64,000 nt of DNA from positions 16,893,341 to 16,957,340 of the forward strand of contig NW_026089624.1 of the NCBI RefSeq assembly GCF_024586455.1. Reading direction: 5' to 3'. The notes beneath the pieces were generated by a model. The model had not been told where the DNA came from. It made no database searches and saw only the letters and a list, made by a program, of their open reading frames with translations. Of the stretch, positions 57,901 to 64,000 are shown piece by piece. Each line of letters begins with the position of its first letter. Positions within the stretch are counted from its first letter, which is position 1. Position numbers and translations under genes: made by a program. The stretch is from Bactrocera neohumeralis. Lineage: Eukaryota; Arthropoda; Insecta; Diptera; Tephritidae.

Positions 57901-60900
57901 GTTGATATGTTTTTGTAATAGAAAAAGGTTTTTTAAACATTGGTCGGCTAACAACCGCAATGTTTATCTTCTATCCATTTTCATTGAAAATATAACAAAT
58001 ATGACAATGAGGTGTTTATGAAAGTTTAAAACTCGCATAGCTGCCGTCTGTCACCTACAAATTTGGATCTGATTAAGTGCGCAGTTAATTCGGATTAATA
58101 GCCCTGACAGACGACAGCGCTAATATGCATTAGCGGGCTTAATTTACATTTACTTGCGTATTTGACCAATGTTGATGCAAGTTTGTAATGCACAAAAATT
58201 TCGTGCATTTAGCTGAATTTTCCAAATTTGAGTAGGCAACACTGCTCAAAAATGGCCGATTTTTGCTATTTTTTGACAGATGTCGCTTGAAATCTGCCGC
58301 CTTGTTTGTGTTTACAGCTTCAGAGGTAAACAGTTTTTATATTGCTAATTAAATTATGTGCAAGTATATTAACAAAAACAAATTTTAATATTTTTAGCTG
58401 GCAGAAAATAAAGAACGCACAGTTTGCTATCCAGTTTTCCAATATTCTTAACTTTTTCGCACACTTTTATTTCACTTCTTTTTTTAATAAATAAACAAAT
58501 TTCACTATCAGCTGTCTAAATGCACAAGTCTGCCGTCTGTCATTATAAAATTGAAATGCGAATTAGCGTTGCTTAAGGCGCATTAATTTGCTCGTCTGTC
58601 AGGGCTATAACACTACCGTCTGTCAAGGCTATTACAGGAAAACAATCAATAGCTCTATCAAATTACTTGTTAAAAAAAATATTGTCAATTATTATGTACT
58701 TATAGACGAATGCGAGAACATACAGAATTATAATCAACACATAGTATAAAGAAAAGTCGATTTTTCTGTCTCTATGTCCGTTTGTACGCTTAAATCTATA
58801 AAACTAGGCAACGGATTATGATGCGGTTTTTTTTAGTAGATATAGTGATTGAAGAGAAAGGTTTATATGTATAATAACATCCATAGGGGTTTTGAGTTTT
58901 CTAATGTGATGTCGTAAATAATTAAATTTTTTTCCGTTTACGTTGCTGAACCCTATGAGATTTATCAAAATAATGTACTCAGTGTTGTACCCATTGAAAA
59001 GATCTACAGAAAAGTCCGCAATGGTATAAGTCTATGATCCATTTTTTCTTCTCGAAAATGCTATATCTCATTAACTAATGGTTATAATCCAATTAATAGA
59101 AATCATATACCTGGTAGTAGTATTATTATCTATGGGGCACCCACAGTAAAGCGTGGACGGGTCCTCTCGTAATGTATAATTTACATTTCTCGGGTCGAGT
59201 TTTTTACGTGGCGGGTCCCAAATTCAGCGCATAACCCTGTGAAGGGAACGTTTCGCCTTCACACTTTAGCTCGCCTTCAAACGGATGTTTTCTGGCTACC
59301 CAGACCTACCGGAAGTAGTGAGCTGCTTGAGCCATATGTAAAAAATCGATTCTGGGCACTCCCAAGTAAATTGCAATCAGAGACCTTTCATCACTTGCGT
59401 GAATTTCTACACATGACTCCATTCGCCAGAATTTAATCGAGCAGGTACAATCTTCTATAAGAGTGTACAGCTGCTGGCGTATGAAGATGATATGGATATC
59501 ATTGGCCTCAATACCCGCGCCGTTAGTTCTGCTTTCTCCAAACTGGATAAAGAAGCGAAGCAGATGGATCTGGCAGTGAACGAGGGCAAGACGAAATATC
59601 TTCTGCAAAAATCGAAATCTGTTGTCGCAAAACCATCTTCTGTCCATTTATATAGACTTTGAGTACTCCGTATGAGGTTCTCCGTTCTAAACTTTTCAAG
59701 ATCCGAGTTTTTTCAGATATATAAAAATACAAAAACATTTGAATTATTATTCTAATTCTGTACGTTCTTACATTCGTCTATATGTATGTACATAATAATT
59801 GACAATAATTTATATAACAAGAAATCTGATCGAGCTGTTGATTATTTTCCAGTAACATTCCTCCGGCACAGATGTCGGAAGTTTTATTAATAAAATTTTT
59901 TTGACAGATTATTAAAGGTAAACATTTTCCCCATTGTGCCACACACTTTTCAGTTTTTTTTTTTAGCGTGATATGTCTGAAAAATTTCAATTGATTAACA
60001 AAAAATTATGTAAAATACCATTATTTAAACAAATGGGCCGTGAAAAAATAACTATATTATATGCGAACATGTTTCTTTGACTTCGCAAAATTTCATTGAT
60101 TTATCTCTAGTAGTCTATGAGAAAATAGTTTTACAATTTTATCAAGCTCTAAATTTGAACCTTCAATAACTTTAGTAAAAAAAAGAATTTTGACGAAATA
60201 TTTATGACACGAGGTATGTGGCTCGTCCCTCAATTAATAAACTGCTAATTATCAAAATCGGTGATTTTGCGAAATTTTCATTGACCACTTGACCCATGTA
60301 TAAGAAAACAAAAAATCAAAATTGCCACAATGAAGCAATTACATATATTGTATTTGAACAACAAAAAATGCTTACCATTTACTTCCAATGACACAGCTAA
60401 ATTGATTTTCGGCTCTGTATTTACTTGACATTCATAAATTCCACTATCTCTTTTTTGTGCGTAATCGATTTTCAAGTCCCAATCATCAGCGCCTGGCGGA
60501 TGTAAGACGGAAAAACGTTGATCGCCAGTGTATGTATAAATGTTGGTAGTTAGAATATGAAGATCTCGTTTACGCATCCATGAAACCTTAAAAATTAATA
60601 ATTACGCAAACAATTAGTAAACATAACCGATAGACATTTCCAAACTAAAAGCTTTATTGCGAGAATGCACAACCGACAGGATTTATTGATTACCGTATTC
60701 ACAATAATTGAATAAATCTGGGACTACTTACAATATTTGTGTTTATTTGATTAAATGTTAGGTCATTCACATACCGTACGGTTGCCTTTGTTCCTAACAC
60801 GGCATTTTAATATGGCGGGTTCGTCAGAGACTGTCGATACGTTTCGTGGGCTAATGTCATCAAAATATGGACGCTCCATAGTTATGAAATCTGGAAAAAA

Positions 60901-62918
60901 TTTATTGAAAATATTATTTACATTGGGGCAATTTAAGATAAGGTAGTTCTCATATTCGACGGGTTGGTTCTAGCAACTCGTGAGATCTCTATTCTAATAT
61001 AAAAGGTTTTTAATTCATTAGTTAGGTGATGTAAAGAAAGAAAAACTGAGACGTGCATATTAGGGCCACAGAGCCTTTTGGAAGCTTGTTCAAAGCGCAA
61101 TATCATGTTGTTCAATAAGTTTTGTCGTTTGATAAGAAAAACACAATTTTAAAATTCTGAATACACTATTATTCAGTATAATCTCGCAGAACATTAATAC
61201 ACTTGCTCCAATGATCGTCCAATCAGTGGATCTCATCCCAGAAGTGAGAATCCGGAAGGTCTACAAAATACGCTTCAACAGCCGTTATGACCTCTTCATT
61301 TTATGAAAAGCGCTAGCCACGCATACATTTTTTGCGTTCTGGAAACAAATGGAAGTCGCTAGGGGCCAAATCTGGTAAATACGGCGGATGCTCCAACAAT
61401 TCGATCTTTTATTTATAGATTTTAGCCATTTTAAAAATGCTCTTTTGACACGGTGCATCGTCCTAATGAAAAAGGATTTTTTTCTACTGCAAACCGGGTC
61501 TTTTTTCACGAATTTTATTCCTCCAACTGGTCCAAAAGATTGTAATAATATTCGGAATTAATTGTTTTACCAGTTTGCAAGTAATCCACAAACAAAATTC
61601 CTCTCGCATCCCAAAAACTGATGACATAACCTTCTTGGCCGATTGCCGGACACGAACTCGTTTCGAAGCCGAACAACCAGGTTCGCACCACTCTTTGGCC
61701 TTTTGTTTTAATTCAGGATCATGGGGATAGACCCGTTTTTTTAAAACGCTCCAAATATTGCTGAGAAAGTCGCATTCGAATGTGTTTTTGTTCCATTGTT
61801 AGCGAATGCGGCACCCATTGTGCACACAGCTTTCTAAAACCAAAAATTTCACTTAAAATATGGCTCAAACTGCCGAATGAAATGTGTAGAGCCTCTACTA
61901 AAACTCTATCAGTCAATCGACGATCTTACAAAACCATATCATGTATTTTGGCCATGATCTCTGTTCTTGATGCGCCTTTTGGACGTCCATCACGTGGATC
62001 GTCTTCAAGGCTTGCACGACCACGTTCAAATTCAGCAACCCACTTTCCACTGTTCTAATTGTAGGTGAACAATCATTATACACTCTTTACATTCGTTCGT
62101 GACTTGGTTTTGGTGCTACACCTTCCAAAAATAAGAATTTTATCACATCACGATATTCAATTTTTGCCATTGTGAAAAAGTACTGTGACACGATGACACC
62201 AAATGACTTGTAAACAAAGAATGAATTGACAGATTGAAAACAAAAAAAATGGGCTAGTAGCAACGCCCTTCTTATCGAACGACACAACTTATTGAACAAC
62301 CTAGTACACATTCACCAAAACAGATCCATAAAGACTCTTGTATATAGTACATTCCTGAACGTTTCTGGAGCATTCCATGTTTCCGTTTCTACAGAATGTA
62401 TTCTAAATAGTATTGTGCCAATATGTGTTGGTCGTAATATACAACGTTGGGTCAGAAGCTTCTAAATCTCTAGTAGAATAATATAGAATGAGACCATGCT
62501 AGAATAACTGAGGAACCCTATGATTGCACTCTACAGGTAGTGGCATTAGCGAACAAAATTGCTGAAATATAGAAGTATGAAAATATAATTTATTTTACGT
62601 GTAGGAGTATACTAGTTCAGTTATGACACAACTTCCTGTGCGATGTGACGTCATACGCAAGTATGTATGTATTAATAATGGTTTCTCTTGTTATTAGATT
62701 CAACTTATGAACATACATATTACTCTTCTATCCTTATGTATAAACCACTTTATTTTAATAATTTATATATATGTAAACTTTAAGTTGTTTAAAAATAAAG
62801 TAAAATGCTCACCGTTCAAACTGCTCTGGGACGTAGATTGAATATGATTTAAATAAATGTGCAAAATCAGATACAAAAACGGTTGTAAACGAATATTATT
62901 TATTATTGCGCTTATCAT
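42754..62918 (-). CDS. dpr7: dpr-family two-Ig-domain cell-surface protein (dpr7-like), six coding exons
   Basis: Joined exons 62918-62813, 60890-60775, 60586-60376, 54590-54488, 43174-42987 and 42917-42754 give 888 nt: 295 residues and a stop. All introns are GT-AG and phases match. Residues 12-24 are a signal-peptide-like hydrophobic run. Ig domain 1 has C65, W77 and C127 (GNRTVSWMRKRDLHILTT; RDSGIYECQVNTEPK). Ig domain 2 has C168, W179 and C225 (IALACSVNIHASSVAWYHG; DSGNYTCVPTGAIPASV). A hydrophobic stretch at 261-275 near the C-terminus suggests a membrane or GPI anchor. Dpr proteins bind DIP partners to specify neuronal connections. Assignment to dpr7 is from memory of its sequence; another paralogue is possible. 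The start is the first in-frame ATG after a stop, with A at -3. No frame break is seen. Confidence 0.88.
42987..43174 (-). CDS. dpr7: dpr exon 5 (second half of Ig 2)
   Basis: Acceptor attatgtag, donor acgg|gtaaag. It encodes YHGASVVDFDSQRGGISLET through the second Ig cysteine (SGNYTCVPTG) and RVHVLT. The first and last single bases complete codons shared with exons 4 and 6. Confidence 0.92.
43495..43800 (-). repeat. Diverged copy of the ~1-kb tephritid repeat
   Basis: Read on the minus strand: tagttttgttcaccgaaaga, cgagttgaaactcgg, ttgagtaaaaaccaaaatatc. This follows the 5' part of the 14574 repeat with many substitutions. It lies in dpr intron 4. Confidence 0.6.
43980..44360 (+). repeat. 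Diverged 3' part of the ~1-kb tephritid repeat
   Basis: ctactaaaagcgcgataaat, then caacccaattcggtatattt and accacgcctactcccatata follow the 3' half of the 14574 repeat. It is heavily diverged, in dpr intron 4. Confidence 0.55.
45030..45115 (+). CDS. P transposase exon 1 (start of THAP zinc finger)
   Basis: ATG at 45030 opens MPKVRKCVVGCKGGEHIFNF, the first C-x3-C pair of a THAP domain. The donor gacag|gttagt is at 45115/45116. The exon ends two bases into a codon, completed by the first base of the next exon at 48609 after the intron 45116-48608. Confidence 0.85.
45341..48401 (-). mobile_element. RTE retroposon copy B, inserted in the P-element intron
   Basis: Same ends as copy A in reverse orientation: simple-repeat tail cttcttcttcttaattgg at 45341 and 5' end actccatcctt at 48401. 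A 9-bp TSD gtattactt lies at 45332-45340 and 48402-48410. P copy 1 has the uninterrupted equivalent (gattttagtacttagtgtag, about 4270). The insertion lies between the donor and acceptor of the THAP intron, in antisense to the transposase. Confidence 0.94.
45371..47970 (-). pseudogene. RTE endonuclease-reverse transcriptase pseudogene (copy B)
   Basis: This is less damaged than copy A. 47223-47846 holds endonuclease text (DRKTTNQIDHVVIDGRH, then GPNIDSDHYLVAAKIRTRL). 46381-47097 covers the start of reverse transcriptase (AGADGLPAELFKHGGEELIR, FRPGKSTTDKIFTMRQIL). A one-base loss near 46510 shifts into 45605-46567, with FVDFKAAFDSTKRSCLY, the catalytic YADDIDIIGLNTRAV and KYLLSSNKQSSHSRLG. The final GHVV-type and GRGRPPLGWKDQ blocks are in 45371-45568 after one more stop. 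Confidence 0.9.
48609..51185 (+). pseudogene. P transposase exon 2, one frameshift
   Basis: After the acceptor attag (48607-48608) the frame completes the THAP finger: YLIWLNRLG, then KHLFACDRHFS with the C-x2-H pair, and NAVPNTHLPNAP. A coiled coil (CLKNKLEEKEREINYLKYQL) follows, then the RNase H-like catalytic and insertion regions (CDEMALKSHMQYLPKFDKIV; FVCDQGSNFLNLARVLGV; NFNRNPNGRRYESYFKTLAL). A one-base loss in a C run near 49623 shifts the frame; it then runs open to the stop at 51185. With exon 1 the protein would be about 890 residues, nearer THAP9 than the 751-residue Drosophila P transposase. None of the internal Drosophila P introns seem present. Confidence 0.88.
52481..53267. other. 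Intronic sequence of dpr, no element recognised
   Basis: AT-rich sequence with a palindrome-like agtcacaaaaattgtctctaat / attttagagacttgtgact near 52858-52912. No coding frame. Confidence 0.4.
53270..54205 (+). mobile_element. mariner (DD34D-type) element with internal deletion
   Basis: Inverted ends caaggtctgtcgcaaaagaa / ttcttttgcgacagaccttg (about 28 bp with few mismatches) are flanked by TA at 53268-53269 and 54206-54207. At 936 bp it lacks the middle of the transposase. It lies in dpr intron 4, with its right end 282 bp from exon 4. Confidence 0.93.
53461..54131 (+). pseudogene. mariner transposase, internally deleted
   Basis: The N-terminal helix-turn-helix part (FCFKRGKTFTETFQMMKKVY, then GFKRFQEGREDLCDDQ) stops at 53664. 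Across a deletion, the 53670-54131 frame resumes at ICFYDSEGIVHREFVPPG and includes LLHDNAPCHRSTLVTDFL and YSPDLAPCDFYLFGKL. These show the second and third catalytic aspartates with mariner spacing. The first catalytic aspartate block is lost. The end RCIEAQGNCFE matches the usual C-terminus. Confidence 0.9.
54488..54590 (-). CDS. dpr7: dpr exon 4 (start of Ig 2)
   Basis: Acceptor ttctttag, donor gcttg|gtaagat. It encodes ARAKILGSTEIHVKRDSTI, then ALACSVNIHASSVA, with the first Ig 2 cysteine. At 103 nt it starts with two bases finishing a split Ala codon and ends two bases into the Trp codon completed by exon 5. Confidence 0.93.
55301..55738. mobile_element. TA-flanked MITE
   Basis: ccatgttccgac at 55301 and gtcagaacatgg ending 55738 are inverted, each bordered by TA. 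The 438 bp are non-coding, with aaatcagctgatttt and ataaatcagttgat as subterminal repeats. It lies in dpr intron 3. Confidence 0.7.
55741..57084. other. dpr intron 3, no feature seen
   Basis: About 1.3 kb of ordinary intronic sequence. A moderately GC-rich part at 56500-56690 has no credible frame. No terminal repeats found. Confidence 0.45.
57636..58635. mobile_element. Nested pair of related MITEs (gacagacggcag ends)
   Basis: The outer pair is tagcattgacagacggcagc (57640) with actaccgtctgtcaaggcta (ending about 58631). The inner pair is gccctgacagacgacagcgc (58102) with gctcgtctgtcagggc (ending 58606), flanked by TA. Inner and outer ends are similar, so one family member inserted in another. 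Further inverted motifs gctgccgtctgtca occur at about 58042 and 58529. A fragment (cttcgtgcatttagctg) recurs at about 63861. Confidence 0.65.
58740..59000 (+). mobile_element. Possible Helitron-derived fragment
   Basis: caacggattatgatgcgg, then gtttatatgtataataacat and ccataggggttt resemble the 3' coding and terminal region of insect Helitrons as I remember it. No terminus or coding frame is seen here. Confidence 0.35.
59205..59606. mobile_element. Two RTE fragments in opposite orientation
   Basis: 59205-59425 is the reverse complement of the RTE 5' end (equivalent to about 17437-17670 of copy A; gggtcccaaattcagcgc, then acacatgactccat). At once, 59443-59606 follows in forward orientation, equivalent to about 19823-19985, with TIFYKSVQLLAYEDDMDIIG-type text in which YADD has become YEDD. 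Such a 5' inversion resembles twin-priming products. Confidence 0.82.
60376..60586 (-). CDS. dpr7: dpr exon 3 (most of Ig 1)
   Basis: Acceptor ttttaag, donor aatg|gtaagc. It encodes VSWMRKRDLHILTTNIYTYT, GDQRFSVLHPPGADDWDLKI, and RDSGIYECQVNTEPKINLA. At 211 nt it is 70 full codons plus one base. The tryptophan and second cysteine of Ig 1 are here. Confidence 0.95.
60775..60890 (-). CDS. dpr7: dpr exon 2 (start of Ig 1)
   Basis: Acceptor ttttttccag, donor gtacg|gtatgt. It encodes FITMERPYFDDISPRNVSTV, then SDEPAILKCRVRNKGNRT, with the first Ig 1 cysteine. The 188-bp intron to exon 3 is of normal size for a fly. Confidence 0.92.
61106..62302 (-). mobile_element. mariner element in dpr intron 1
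   Basis: Inverted ends ttgttcaataagttttgtcg (61108) and cgacacaacttattgaacaa (ending 62299) agree over about 29 bp with few mismatches. The ~1.2-kb interior is a full-length but decayed mariner gene on the minus strand. The outer edge reads cta on the right; the left TA has mutated. Confidence 0.9.
61260..62172 (-). pseudogene. mariner transposase, decayed
   Basis: ATG at about 62172 begins MAKIEYRDVIKFLFLEGVAP. After stops and shifts it continues with RGRASLEDDPRDGRPKGA-type text, then EALHISFGSLSHILSEIFGF and VPHSLTMEQKHIRMRLSQQY. Further blocks are YNLL-type text, a DDAPCQKS block and YLPDLAPSDFHLFPE near 61370. The order and catalytic spacing are those of mariner DD34D transposases. The many lesions suggest an old insertion. 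Confidence 0.85.
62303..62812. other. dpr intron 1, no feature seen
   Basis: AT-rich intronic sequence between the mariner and the donor of exon 1. No frame or terminal repeat is recognised. Confidence 0.45.
62813..62918 (-). CDS. dpr7: dpr exon 1 (signal peptide)
   Basis: ATG 62918-62916, donor gaacg|gtgagc. It encodes MISAIINNIRLQPFLYLILH and YLNHIQSTSQSSLN, a plausible signal peptide. It ends one base into an Asp codon completed by exon 2, so the phases agree. An in-frame stop lies about 63 bp upstream. N-terminal exons of dpr genes are poorly conserved, so this exon rests on the ATG, donor, phase and hydrophobicity. Confidence 0.68.
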
Positions 62919-63059
62919 GCTGTCGTTTTCACCGTTTATTGATGATTTTTCGACACCAAATCCACATTTAGTCGAGTATGTCCTTTAGAAACTGCAAGAA
63001 TCAAAAACTCATATATTGCTTATTGATATAAACATATTTCAAATAAGAAAAACGTTAAC

Positions 63060-63460
63060 TTCGGTTACACCGAAACTACATATGTACATATGTATGTATA
63101 ATATCCTTCACAAATTCAGAAGACTCCTCACAGGAATTTGGTTATGATCAGTCAGTTTTTATTGCAAATATATGCTATAGTGTTCCGATATTAACGGTTC
63201 CGACAAATGAGCAGCTTCATGAGAAGAAAAAGAAACGATCAAAATTTCGCATCCATATCTCAAAAAGTGAGAGACTAATTCGCGCACATACATACATACT
63301 GACAGAAGGACATGCCTAAATCGACTCAGATTTATATATTTTTAACCCTTATGTACATATGTATGTATATATTTTACAAGGTCTCCGATGTTTACTTCTG
63401 GTATTACAATAATCGTGATAAACTTAATATACCATGTTCAGGAAACAAAATACATATATC
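63060..63460 (+). repeat. Fly interspersed repeat, diverged copy
   Basis: cttcggttacaccgaaacta, then atctcaaaaagtgagagac and acttaatataccatgttca follow the widespread fly repeat also seen at 39130-40680. No gene. Confidence 0.6.
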
Positions 63461-64000
63461 CCTAAAGATTTATAGTATTGACTTATTTATTGGGATAAAA
63501 AATCATAAAAGTTATAACATGAATAAAATACTCTGTACTTTTATAGTAATATTTATATGTACATACATAGGTGCATCTGAATGAAACTTCCCTTACAATT
63601 CAGCGCCACCATTTATAAAAGTGGGAAAACGACACCTTTCTGAGGAGAGCATCTACTTGCGTAGCTTACGTGTGTCGCTGGGTTATATGATGCTACTTGC
63701 AATCATGCACATAATGACGTCAATGCTACCATTGGACAGAAAATCAATAATCGCGCTATATTCTATGTCTTTTTGTGGTGTAGTGTCTTTGGTATGTAAG
63801 ATAATTGGATGCTGGCCATTTATATTTTTTCAAGCCTAATAGTACTTAATGCATAAAAACTTCGTGCATTTAGCTGGAGTCGAATCGTTACGTCCGTGAA
63901 ATCGTCACGTAAATAGCTGTATTTCGAATTATAACATAATATTTGGCGGTTCGCTACCCCGATGCCTATTTCTTGTGTGTGATCAGAATTATTTATAATT
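63461..64000. other. No gene recognised
   Basis: A 72-codon plus-strand frame at 63621-63839 with hydrophobic stretches has no recognisable motif and no supporting context. At about 63851-63876 gcataaaaacttcgtgcatt resembles part of the MITE family at 58190. Confidence 0.35.

Larger units (their letters stand above)
57085..60300. repeat. Large structure with ~0.6-kb inverted arms
   Basis: The left arm (57085-57635, resuming at about 58640-58735 after nested MITEs) is the imperfect reverse complement of 59745-60300. Shared stretches include aatttcgcaaaatcaccgatttt, aaaattgtaaaactattttctcat and attgtcaattattatgtac. The outer edges read tgggtcaa.. and ..ttgacccatg. This looks like two copies of one element in head-to-head orientation, or a foldback-type transposon. 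The right edge is 76 bp from dpr exon 3. Confidence 0.7.

Noticed and set aside
63621..63839. 72-codon hydrophobic ORF as a small membrane protein gene
   Set aside because: No motif, no clear splice or promoter context, and nearby sequence is dispersed repeat; a chance ORF is likelier.

Overview
This is eukaryotic, AT-rich DNA from a higher dipteran, most likely a tephritid fruit fly (Bactrocera/Zeugodacus-like). Three things point there. A ~1 kb interspersed repeat at about 14574-15605 matches, from memory, a repeat very common in Bactrocera-type genomes. The transposon mix is typical of flies: P, hAT, Tc1/mariner, RTE, R1, Jockey, BEL/Pao and copia. The one host gene is a fly dpr-family gene. 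I could run no search, so family names rest on motifs, terminal repeats and target-site duplications (TSDs) read directly from the sequence.

Host gene. On the minus strand a complete six-exon coding region (ATG at 62918 to stop at 42754) encodes a 295-residue dpr (defective proboscis extension response) two-Ig-domain surface protein, closest in my judgement to dpr7. All five introns have GT-AG ends and matching phases. Exons are 106, 116, 211, 103, 188 and 164 nt, while two introns are swollen to 5.8 and 11.3 kb by transposons. In Drosophila dpr7 is, as I recall, on the dot chromosome (Muller F), which is X-linked in many other flies. That would fit the transposon load.

Left part (1-26 kb), no intact host gene seen. 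In order: a decayed hAT with a 409-bp tandem duplication (about 333-3027); a right-truncated P element (3667-8532) carrying a Tc1 fragment and a mariner MITE; a hAT with 8-bp TSD (8671-10643); a 5'-truncated R1-clade retroposon with poly(A) and 12-bp TSD (10701-12507); a region with inverted ends containing ten polypyrimidine-AG motifs (12951-14238); a Tc1 element broken by the tephritid repeat (14514-16840); a near full-length RTE retroposon with 9-bp TSD (17437-20692) inside an unidentified coding remnant; a degraded GCDTTSA-family gene (21015-21858); a Jockey ORF1 remnant; an RTE scrap; and a TTAA-flanked MITE (24359-25060).

Middle (26-38.7 kb). A Tc1-like transposase gene is split by a minus-strand BEL/Pao element (26674-38338). 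The BEL contains an 853-bp hAT with 8-bp TSD and a young copia-type element (33121-37530; LTRs differ at 1 of 134 positions).

Right part (38.7-64 kb). Remnants of repeats and RTE lead to the dpr gene. Intron 4 holds a P element with 23-bp terminal inverted repeats (TIRs) and 7-bp TSD (44725-51937); an RTE copy (45341-48401) sits inside the P element's own THAP-domain intron. A deleted mariner lies close to exon 4. Intron 3 holds a 3.2-kb structure with long inverted arms, and intron 1 holds a second mariner. Every transposon coding region appears disabled; the dpr reading frame appears intact.
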